From the NCBI GenBank assembly GCA_947311815.1, contig CAMZMA010000066.1:1-5000 (forward strand): a stretch of DNA of 5,000 bases. Direction: 5' to 3'. Every line of letters begins with the position of its first letter. Position 1 is the first letter of the stretch. Below are positions 1-5,000 of the stretch, piece by piece. This stretch comes from an uncultured Flavobacteriaceae bacterium (GTDB lineage Bacteria; Bacteroidota; Bacteroidia; Flavobacteriales; Flavobacteriaceae). The position numbers and the translations under genes were made by a program. The notes beneath the pieces are model-generated. The model was given only the letters and a program-made list of their open reading frames with translations, did no database searches and was not told the DNA's origin.

Positions 1-419
1 ATGACATACATGGCATCAATATCTCGTTTTATTTTTTGTATTCTGCTTGCTCTACTTGCCCAAACTTGCGGAGAAATGTAATAATTTGTACGATATTTTT
101 GTTGCTTTGCCCATTTTGCTATCCGCAGGTTAAAACCACAGTAATCGATAAAAATAACAACATCTGGTTTGAATTGAGCAATGTCTTTTTTACAAAAAGT
201 AATGTTTTTAAAGATGGTAGGAATGTTTACCAATACTTCTACAAAGCCCATAAACGCTAGCTCTTTGTAATGTTTTACAAGTGTTCCTCCAACAGCTTGC
301 ATTAAATCGCCACCCCAAAAGCGAATGTTCGCATTGGCATCTTCTTTGTACAACGCTTTCATCAAATTAGAACCGTGTAAATCGCCCGAAGCTTCGCCAG
401 AAATTATGTAATAGTTCAT
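1..419 (-). CDS. lpxB: Lipid-A-disaccharide synthase, N-terminal part (cut by window edge)
   Basis: LpxB is a peripheral inner-membrane glycosyltransferase (GT19) that joins UDP-2,3-diacylglucosamine to lipid X, giving the lipid A disaccharide and UDP. Reading leftward from an ATG at 419-417 gives 139 complete codons, roughly the first third of a protein usually near 370-380 aa; the rest lies beyond position 1. The start MNYYIISGEASGDLHG carries the family's glycine-rich GExSGD motif at residues 8-13. FIDYCGFNLRIAKWA (90-104) matches the segment holding the catalytic Asp of E. coli LpxB (here D92), and YYISPQVWASRASRIQKIKR (113-132) matches the conserved SPxVWAW region. Two residues look unusual: Cys94 where Pro is normal, and Ser122 where Trp is common. 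It lies 79 bp downstream of the small membrane-protein gene, in the same direction as surE, so co-transcription is likely. A palindromic repeat sits just before its start. Confidence 0.93.
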   Translation of the reverse strand, partial: MNYYIISGEASGDLHGSNLMKALYKEDANANIRFWGGDLMQAVGGTLVKHYKELAFMGFVEVLVNIPTIFKNITFCKKDIAQFKPDVVIFIDYCGFNLRIAKWAKQQKYRTNYYISPQVWASRASRIQKIKRDIDAMYV

Positions 420-434
420 GTCTTTTATTTGTCT

Positions 435-454
435 GGTCGAGCGCAGTCGAGACC
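435..454. repeat. Short palindromic repeat, copy 1 (lpxB leader)
   Basis: The sequence GGTCGAGCGCAGTCGAGACC has outer arms GGTC/GACC around a 12-base core, GAGCGCAGTCGA. The same core with different arms recurs at 4794-4813; 16 bases (TCGAGCGCAGTCGAGA) are identical between copies. It is much more GC-rich than its surroundings. It lies in the 79-bp gap between the small membrane-protein gene and lpxB, ending 15 bases before the lpxB start codon, so it should be in the lpxB mRNA leader if the genes are co-transcribed. From memory, motifs of this kind (TCGACTGCGCTCGA on the other strand) are scattered through intergenic regions of Flavobacteriaceae; that recollection is not verified here. Function is unknown. 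Confidence 0.7.
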
Positions 455-498
455 TATTCTAAAAAAACCTTTCAACTGCATTCGGTAAGACTTTTATT

Positions 499-786
499 TT
501 ATATAAATTGTAACACCAAGGTAAAAAGTGCCGTAATTATGGTTGCCAACAAAACGCCTCTTGCTCTATAATCTTGTTTCTTTTTAATAAAAATAAAAAA
601 GACAAACAAATTAGGTATTGCAGCCAACGTAATAATTTTACCCTGTAAATTTCCTTCCTTAATAATTTTAATTGTTTCTGCAAAAGTGCCTTCAACAAAA
701 TATTCTAAATAGATAAATACGCCTGCTGCTGTTGCAAAAAAAGCGATGAGTAATCCGATAGCTATTTCTTTAGTTATAAATCCCAT
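499..786 (-). CDS. Small three-helix membrane protein of unknown function
   Basis: I do not recognise a named family for this 95-aa protein. It is strongly hydrophobic, with three likely membrane helices at about residues 9-30, 50-67 and 78-94. The basic stretch KKKQDYRAR (68-76) after helix 2 should be cytoplasmic, which by the positive-inside rule places the N-terminus inside, the acidic 31-49 loop in the periplasm and the C-terminus outside. There is no signal-peptidase site or lipobox. Its ATG (786-784) lies inside the last codons of surE, giving a 13-bp overlap in another frame, which argues for translational coupling and a real gene. lpxB follows after 79 bp. Sitting between surE and lpxB suggests, but does not show, an envelope role. 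Confidence 0.82.
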   Translation of the reverse strand: MGFITKEIAIGLLIAFFATAAGVFIYLEYFVEGTFAETIKIIKEGNLQGKIITLAAIPNLFVFFIFIKKKQDYRARGVLLATIITALFTLVLQFI

Positions 787-1544
787 TCGTTTAATTTTTG
801 AATCATATGATGTGCGGTCAAATCAAACTGAACAGGCACAATAGACACATAGCCGTTTTCTAACGCCCAAATATCAGTATCTTCTCCTTTGTCTTTGTTT
901 ACAAACTCGCCCGATAACCAGTAATATTCTTTTCCAAACGGACTTTTACGTTTATCGAAAATCTCTTTCCAAAAGCCGTTTGCTTGTCGGCAAATTTTAA
1001 TTCCTTTCATTTTATCTTTCACCAATTTAGGAATATTTACGTTCAATACAATACCTTCTGGCAAACCATCTAACAATACATTTAACGTAATTTTTTCTAT
1101 AAAAGATTCAGAGGGTTTAAAATCTGCTTGATAATTAAAATCTAACAAAGAAAAACCAATAGCAGGTATTCCTTCAATTCCTGCTTCTACCGCAGCACTC
1201 ATGGTGCCAGAATAAATTACATTGATAGATGAATTTGCACCATGATTAATACCCGACACACAAATATCTGGTTTTCTGTTTAAAATTTCGTTCACTGCCA
1301 TTTTAACACAATCGGCAGGTGTACCAGAACAAGTGTACTCTATTTGCGGCCCATCATCAATAGTAATAGGATTACAATGCAACACATTATCTACCGTTAT
1401 GGCGTGTCCCATACCACTTTGAGGACTGTCTGGAGCTACCACAACTACATCGCCAATTTTATTCATGATTCTTATTAATGATCGGATTCCAGGTGCTGTA
1501 ATTCCGTCATCATTGGTTACTAAAATTAGAGGTTTTTCTTGCAT
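774..1544 (-). CDS. surE: 5'/3'-nucleotidase SurE
   Basis: SurE is a cytoplasmic metal-dependent phosphatase that removes phosphate from nucleoside 5'- and 3'-monophosphates (EC 3.1.3.5) and in some species acts on short polyphosphate; it is linked to stationary-phase survival. At 256 aa it has normal length. The signature LVTNDDG (8-14) provides the metal-binding Asp12 and Asp13. APDSPQSGMGHAIT (37-50) supplies the expected ligand Ser43, and VSGINHGAN (96-104) the ligand Asn100. SGTPADCV (73-80) and the YSGTMSAAVEA segment are also typical. Nothing key is missing. The ATG at 1544 sits two residues before the conserved core begins and has no Shine-Dalgarno, as is usual in Bacteroidota. It is the first gene of a leftward unit: its 3' end overlaps the next gene by 13 bp and lpxB follows. 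It is divergent from the protease gene. Confidence 0.97.
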   Translation of the reverse strand: MQEKPLILVTNDDGITAPGIRSLIRIMNKIGDVVVVAPDSPQSGMGHAITVDNVLHCNPITIDDGPQIEYTCSGTPADCVKMAVNEILNRKPDICVSGINHGANSSINVIYSGTMSAAVEAGIEGIPAIGFSLLDFNYQADFKPSESFIEKITLNVLLDGLPEGIVLNVNIPKLVKDKMKGIKICRQANGFWKEIFDKRKSPFGKEYYWLSGEFVNKDKGEDTDIWALENGYVSIVPVQFDLTAHHMIQKLNEWDL

Positions 1545-1565
1545 TTGTTATGTATTAGCTTTTAA

Positions 1566-1573
1566 CAAATGTA
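1566..1573 (-). promoter_or_regulatory. Candidate -7 box for the surE unit
   Basis: On the minus strand this reads TACATTTG, a full match to the Bacteroidota -7 consensus TAnnTTTG. It lies 21 bases upstream of the surE ATG, which would give a very short leader of about 15 bases. No TTG is seen at the usual 17-23 base spacing upstream, so the -33 half is absent or degenerate. In AT-rich DNA a chance match is possible. Confidence 0.35.
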
Positions 1574-1705
1574 CTCGAAATGAATGAAAAAAAGAAGTGT
1601 GTTTGTAGAAGATTTTTTATTGAACTCTTATTAGAAAACCTAAATATTTGTTAAATCAAAATTTGTTTGGTACAATTGGCATTATTTTAGTAGTTTGCAT
1701 CACTA

Positions 1706-1713
1706 TAGATTTG
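1706..1713 (+). promoter_or_regulatory. Candidate -7 box for the protease-nuclease unit
   Basis: TAGATTTG matches the Bacteroidota -7 consensus TAnnTTTG exactly and lies 33 bases before the protease ATG, implying a leader of roughly 30 bases. The nearest upstream TTG (1676-1678) is 27 bases away, longer than the usual 17-23. A rival arrangement is TTTG at 1666-1669, then 20 bases, then GTAGTTTG at 1690-1697, which has good spacing but a poorer -7 box. Which one is used cannot be decided from sequence. The leader before the ATG is A-rich with no Shine-Dalgarno. Confidence 0.4.
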
Positions 1714-1746
1714 TAATTGTTATAAACAAAAATCGACAAAAAACAT

Positions 1747-3867
1747 ATGAAAACATCTTATAAACTTCTTACCCTTTTTACGGCTATTATTTTGCTTACA
1801 TCGAGCTTTTCTTTACAGGCAAAAAATACCGATCCAGATAAAGACAAAGTACTAATTACCGTGTTAAAATACATGTTAACTCGTGGTCATTATGTGCAAA
1901 AAGAGTTAAATGACGATTTTTCTGAATTTGTTTTTAATGATTTTATCAACAACTTAGATCCTAGTAAACGTTATTTTACACAAAAAGATATCAAAGAGTT
2001 TTCTCAATACAAGTACCGAATAGATAATCAGTTAAAAAACGAAGATTTATCATTTTACAATTTAGTGTATGGTAGGTTTTCCGAAAAAGTAGCTTCTGCA
2101 AAACAATATTATGCAGCTATTTTAAAGCATCCTTTTAATTTTAAAAAGAAAGAAAGTATTAATGTTGATTATGAGCATGTTCCTTTTGCTGAAAACGAAA
2201 ATCAATTGATAGATTATTGGAGGAAACAATTAAAATTGAACACACTTAGTAGAATTAAAGAAAAAATTGAAAAACAAAACAAAAAAATAAAAGAAAATAA
2301 AAAAATTAAAAAAAAATCTTTCAAACAATTTGAAAAAGAAGCACGAAAAGAAGTCTTAAAAAACATGGAAGAACTTTACATAAGAATCGCAGAATTAGAA
2401 CATTCCGATTGGTATTCTACCTTCTTAAATAGCGTAGTTGCTGCTTTTGATCCGCACACTTCGTATATGTCGCCAAGAATAAAATCACGTTTCGACCAAG
2501 ATATGTCTGGTAAATTAGAAGGCATTGGAGCTCGTTTACAAAAAAAAGGAATTTACACACATGTTGTAGAACTCATTTCAGGTGGTCCTGCATGGAAACA
2601 AGGAGAATTAGAAGCGGGCGATATTATTTTAAAAGTAGCCCAAGGCGATAAAGAACCTTTAGATATTGTTGGTATGCGTTTGGATGATGCCATTACGTTT
2701 ATTAAAGGAAAAAAGGGCTCTGAAGTACGGTTAACTGTTAAGAAAAAACTAGACGGTTCTATTAAAACAATCGTTATTATTAGAGATGTTGTAGAGCTAG
2801 AAGAAACGTTTGTAAAATCTAGTATTGTTGTAAAAGATGGTAAAAAGTATGGTTTTATAAACCTACCTAGATTTTATATTGATTTTAGCGATGCCAACAG
2901 AAGAAATTCTGCAAAAGACATGGAAAAAGAAATTGAACGTTTGAAAAAAGAAGGCGTAGTCGGTTTAATTATCGACCTAAGAAATAATGGTGGTGGTTCT
3001 TTAAAAACAGCGATAGAAATTGGTGGTTTGTTTATTGATAAAGGCCCGATTGTACAAGTAAAATACAGAGGCGAAAAACCTGTTATCAGAAATGATGTTG
3101 ACCCTAAAATTCAATGGAATGGACCGCTAGTCATTATGGTGAATGAATTATCGGCATCAGCATCAGAAATTTTTGCTGCAGCAATGCAAGATTACGGAAG
3201 AGCCATAATTGTGGGAGGCAAACAAACATTTGGTAAAGGAACCGTTCAAAACTTGTTGCCTATCAATCGTTTTTACCCTAAATACAAAGAAGATTTAGGC
3301 TATTTAAAAATGACCATTCAAAAATTTTATAGAATCAATGGTGGATCAACTCAAATAGAAGGCGTGTATTCTGATATAGCAATTCCTAGCAGATATAGTT
3401 ATATGGAATTTGGAGAAAAAGATATGAAAGGTGCTTTACCTTGGGATAAAGTTGCAAAAGCCAATTATACCAAAACAAATTCTTACGAAAATTTTAGTGA
3501 TGTTATAAATCATAGTAAAGAACGTATTATAGCTTCTAAAAAATTTCAATTGATTAATAAATATGCCGAATGGTTAAAAAATCAACAAAATGATAATACT
3601 TATTCGTTACATTATAAAACCTTTGTAAAAGATGCAAAAGAAGAAGAAAATGAAGTAAAAGTATTTAAAGATGCCTTTAAATTTAACACTTCACTTACTT
3701 TTACATCGCCAAAATATGAGTATCCGTTGTTCGAAAAAGATACTACCTTAAAAGAAAAAAGAATGATTTGGCATAAAAACTTGGCAAAAGATATTTATGT
3801 TGCAGAAAGTTTAAGCGTATTAAGCGAATTGAAAATGAAAAACAAACACGAAATTGTAAAGAATTAA
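1747..3867 (+). CDS. prc: Carboxy-terminal processing (tail-specific) protease, S41A, Prc/Tsp type
   Basis: This is a periplasmic serine protease with a Ser/Lys dyad that trims or degrades envelope proteins from the C-terminus; in E. coli, Prc matures FtsI and, with NlpI, controls the hydrolase MepS. The 706 aa are close to E. coli Prc (682). A Sec signal peptide covers residues 1-25, with likely cleavage at SLQA/KN. The N-terminal Tsp domain follows (LDPSKRYFTQKDI; DPHTSYMSPR at 235-244). A PDZ domain lies at about 255-345 (EGIGARLQ, ISGGPAW, GDIILKV). The S41 core at about 365-560 contains DLRNNGGG (410-417), SASASEIFAA with nucleophile Ser471, Asp482, and FGKGTVQ with Lys497 and Gln501. 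The C-terminal Prc domain contains LPWDKV (564-569). A very Lys-rich segment (171-193) is encoded by A-tracts. The nuclease gene starts 2 bp after the stop, so the two are probably one unit. Native substrates are unknown. Confidence 0.96.
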   Translation: MKTSYKLLTLFTAIILLTSSFSLQAKNTDPDKDKVLITVLKYMLTRGHYVQKELNDDFSEFVFNDFINNLDPSKRYFTQKDIKEFSQYKYRIDNQLKNEDLSFYNLVYGRFSEKVASAKQYYAAILKHPFNFKKKESINVDYEHVPFAENENQLIDYWRKQLKLNTLSRIKEKIEKQNKKIKENKKIKKKSFKQFEKEARKEVLKNMEELYIRIAELEHSDWYSTFLNSVVAAFDPHTSYMSPRIKSRFDQDMSGKLEGIGARLQKKGIYTHVVELISGGPAWKQGELEAGDIILKVAQGDKEPLDIVGMRLDDAITFIKGKKGSEVRLTVKKKLDGSIKTIVIIRDVVELEETFVKSSIVVKDGKKYGFINLPRFYIDFSDANRRNSAKDMEKEIERLKKEGVVGLIIDLRNNGGGSLKTAIEIGGLFIDKGPIVQVKYRGEKPVIRNDVDPKIQWNGPLVIMVNELSASASEIFAAAMQDYGRAIIVGGKQTFGKGTVQNLLPINRFYPKYKEDLGYLKMTIQKFYRINGGSTQIEGVYSDIAIPSRYSYMEFGEKDMKGALPWDKVAKANYTKTNSYENFSDVINHSKERIIASKKFQLINKYAEWLKNQQNDNTYSLHYKTFVKDAKEEENEVKVFKDAFKFNTSLTFTSPKYEYPLFEKDTTLKEKRMIWHKNLAKDIYVAESLSVLSELKMKNKHEIVKN

Positions 3868-3869
3868 AA

Positions 3870-4682
3870 GTGTCTGTAAAACAAACCAAAAAGATTTTTT
3901 CTGCTTTACTATTAATTACCGTTTTAGCAGTTTATTATTTTCAAGATGCTTCAACTCAAGAAAAAACGGTACAAAAAGAAGTTGTTACAACACGTAACTC
4001 CTCTTTTAATTATCTGCCAAGTTCTACCACAAATCAGGTTGTAAAGCATCAATACTATGCATTATCGTATTCAGAAAAACACGAACAAGCAGAATGGGTT
4101 GCTTATCAACTAGATAAAAAAGATATTGTTTATACCAATATTAAACGTCCTTATTTTATTGCAGATAAAAAAGTGAGTACCAAATCTGCTAATTACAGAA
4201 ACTATAAAAAATCTGGCTATGACAAAGGGCATTTATGTCCTGCTGGTGATAGACGTTTTTCTAAACAGGCTTTTAACGAAACTTTTTTAACCTCAAACAT
4301 TACTCCTCAAAAACACGATTTTAACGCAGGTATTTGGAATAGATTAGAGCAAAAAACACGGTATTGGGCAAAAAAATACCAGCATTTATATGTAGTTACT
4401 GGCGGAATTTTATCTGAAAATTTAAAAACTATTGGAAGAGAAAAAGTGGCTGTCCCTAATCTATTTTACAAAATAATATTAGACTACACAAAGCCCGAAA
4501 TTAAAGCGATTGCATTTTTAATACCACACAAAGAAAGTAACAAACCTCTTTATACATTTGTAGTTTCTATTGATGAAATAGAAAAAATAACAGGAATTGA
4601 TTTCTTCCCTAACCTACCAGATACCATCGAAAACAAATTAGAATCCTCTTCTAATTACAAAAACTGGAGTTTTAGATACTAA
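3870..4682 (+). CDS. Exported DNA/RNA non-specific endonuclease (NUC1/Serratia-nuclease family)
   Basis: A beta-beta-alpha-metal (His-Me finger) nuclease that cuts DNA and RNA without sequence preference using Mg2+. The 270 aa begin with KK and a hydrophobic stretch (about residues 9-23), a signal peptide or membrane anchor without a lipobox, so it should work in the periplasm, at the surface or outside. The core shows YDKGHLCPAGD (117-127), where His121 is the expected general base, then SNITPQKHDFNAGIWNRLE, where Asn152 and Glu160 correspond to the metal-site Asn119 and Glu127 of Serratia nuclease. VVTGG and the C-terminal SIDEIEKITGIDFFPNLPD also fit. The start is GTG at 3870, two bases after the protease stop; the protein has no other methionine and the signal sequence requires this region, so no ATG alternative exists. 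Linkage to the protease suggests coupled translation. Likely roles are nutrient scavenging or extracellular DNA turnover (inference). No immunity gene is visible beside it. Confidence 0.93.
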   Translation: MSVKQTKKIFSALLLITVLAVYYFQDASTQEKTVQKEVVTTRNSSFNYLPSSTTNQVVKHQYYALSYSEKHEQAEWVAYQLDKKDIVYTNIKRPYFIADKKVSTKSANYRNYKKSGYDKGHLCPAGDRRFSKQAFNETFLTSNITPQKHDFNAGIWNRLEQKTRYWAKKYQHLYVVTGGILSENLKTIGREKVAVPNLFYKIILDYTKPEIKAIAFLIPHKESNKPLYTFVVSIDEIEKITGIDFFPNLPDTIENKLESSSNYKNWSFRY

Positions 4683-4715
4683 AAAAAGCCCCTTAATTAA
4701 AAGAGTTTTTCTTTT
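4683..4715 (-). terminator. Terminator-like hairpin, better on the minus strand
   Basis: Read on the minus strand, CTCTTT, a five-base loop (TAATT) and AAGGGG form a 6-bp stem with two G-U pairs (4705-4689), followed by C and seven U, with an A-run ahead of it. On the plus strand the same bases give two A-C mismatches, so the stem is weaker, although a T-rich run (TTTTTCTTTT, 4706-4715) follows. It sits immediately after the nuclease stop codon. It may end the protease-nuclease transcript, a transcript arriving from the right, or both. The stem is short, so strength is uncertain. Confidence 0.45.
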
Positions 4716-4792
4716 GAGGTAAGTAACCTAACCAGATAGTTTTCTTTAATTAATTTACCTGTTTTCAAACGTTTATAGTTTCATTATTTCTC

Positions 4793-4814
4793 AGTTCGAG
4801 CGCAGTCGAGAACT
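4793..4814. repeat. Short palindromic repeat, copy 2
   Basis: The core GAGCGCAGTCGA, identical to the one at 435-454, is flanked here by arms AGTTC (4793-4797) and GAACT (4810-4814). Relative to copy 1 the second base of the 20-mer changes G to T and the nineteenth C to A, so the arm pairing is kept by a compensating change. It lies 110 bp downstream of the nuclease stop in AT-rich non-coding DNA. Confidence 0.7.
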
Positions 4815-4840
4815 ATTGTAGATAATTTTTATAATAAAAA

Positions 4841-4888
4841 GGGCAACTATAATAGTTGGAGATTACTATTATTTATTATGGTGTGCCC
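4841..4888. repeat. 48-nt intergenic hairpin
   Basis: The outer arms GGGCA (4841-4845) and TGCCC (4884-4888) enclose an inner perfect 8-bp stem, ATAATAGT (4849-4856) with ACTATTAT (4865-4872), with loop TGGAGATT. An A-run precedes it (4836-4840) and TATTTT follows shortly after (4890-4895). Layout resembles a weak terminator or a folded RNA segment; no gene adjoins it closely. A 5-bp plus 8-bp nested inverted repeat in such AT-rich DNA is suggestive rather than conclusive. Confidence 0.4.
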
Positions 4889-4938
4889 CTATTTTGCTAA
4901 TGATATAGTAAAAGAAAAAGTTTGTTTACAAAATAGTG

Positions 4939-5000
4939 TCGGGCTATACACTACAAGTCCTCGTTCGTACCTCACTGTGGGCTTTCCATTGCTATCCCTC
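4939..5000. repeat. Edge of a structured intergenic element (truncated by window)
   Basis: Base composition jumps here from AT-rich to nearly balanced. AAGTCC (4955-4960) pairs with GGGCTT (4979-4984) as a 6-bp stem with one G-U pair around an 18-base loop; outside it CGGGCTATAC (4940-4949) and GCTATCCCTC (4991-5000) lie in flanking positions with partial GGG/CCC and TA/TA pairing. No reading frame explains it. From memory, Flavobacteriia carry many intergenic imperfect palindromes bounded by a GGGATAG-type end and an ATAGCCCG-type end with a variable central hairpin, and this matches that pattern read on the minus strand. The family assignment is unverified and the element may extend past 5000. 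Confidence 0.45.

Larger units (their letters stand above)
4683..5000. other. 318-bp gene-free, structure-rich intergenic region
   Basis: No reading frame on either strand here has a credible start, length and composition. Contents in order: a terminator-like hairpin just after the nuclease stop, about 75 bp of plain AT-rich DNA, copy 2 of the short palindrome, an AT-rich 48-nt hairpin, another plain AT-rich stretch, and from about 4939 a more GC-rich block that runs off the window. No tRNA, CRISPR repeat or transposase fragment was recognised. Confidence 0.75.

Noticed and set aside
36..260. 74-aa plus-strand reading frame with a hydrophobic N-terminal stretch
   Set aside because: It lies wholly antisense to lpxB, whose minus-strand translation shows clear family motifs; the Cys- and Phe-rich product is a by-product of the opposite strand.
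774..786. Overlap of surE and the small gene as a possible frameshift
   Set aside because: SurE reaches its normal length and ending, and the small protein has its own ATG and coherent membrane topology, so this is a normal coupled overlap.
3870..4682. Nuclease as a secreted toxin with a partner immunity protein
   Set aside because: It has a plain signal sequence and a stand-alone nuclease domain, no delivery domain, and no small gene follows it in the window.
4793..4814. T-arm-like sequence (GTTCGAG) that could mark a tRNA
   Set aside because: No acceptor stem, anticodon arm or D-arm can be placed around it, and the same motif recurs at 435-454 as an isolated palindrome.
435..4814. Two identical cores as a CRISPR-like array
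   Set aside because: The copies are 4.3 kb apart with ordinary genes between them, and there are no regularly spaced repeats or cas genes.
4939..5000. Integron attC site or insertion-sequence end
   Set aside because: The RYYYAAC/GTTRRRY core sites are not visible inside the window and no integrase or transposase fragment is present; kept only as an unassigned structured element.

Overview
The window is AT-rich with Lys/Asn/Ile-heavy proteins, lacks clear Shine-Dalgarno sequences, and carries TAnnTTTG-type promoter boxes. Together with the protein sequences this points to Bacteroidota, most likely a (probably marine) member of the Flavobacteriaceae. The genus cannot be fixed from this window.

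Layout: two divergent transcription units leave a 202-bp intergenic region (1545-1746). Leftward on the minus strand are surE (5'-nucleotidase), then a 95-aa three-helix membrane protein of unknown function that overlaps surE by 13 bp, then the 5' end of lpxB (lipid-A-disaccharide synthase), which runs off the left edge. Rightward on the plus strand are a 706-aa periplasmic Prc/Tsp-type S41 processing protease and, two bases after its stop, a GTG-started exported DNA/RNA non-specific endonuclease. The last 318 bp (4683-5000) hold no credible gene. They contain a terminator-like hairpin, a second copy of a small palindromic repeat, a 48-nt AT-rich hairpin and the edge of a larger structured repeat cut by the window end.

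How the genes relate: LpxB makes the lipid A disaccharide for the outer membrane, Prc processes or degrades envelope proteins, and the nuclease is predicted to act outside the cytoplasm, so the window has an envelope flavour. SurE is a cytoplasmic nucleotide phosphatase, and its link to the others is only positional.

The genes are ordinary housekeeping families and I see no new defence or mobile system. The points worth a second look are the non-coding repeats: a 20-nt palindrome present twice with a compensatory base-pair change, and the truncated structured element at the right end. Smaller oddities are a nuclease with no internal methionine that must start at GTG, and two atypical residues in conserved LpxB motifs.
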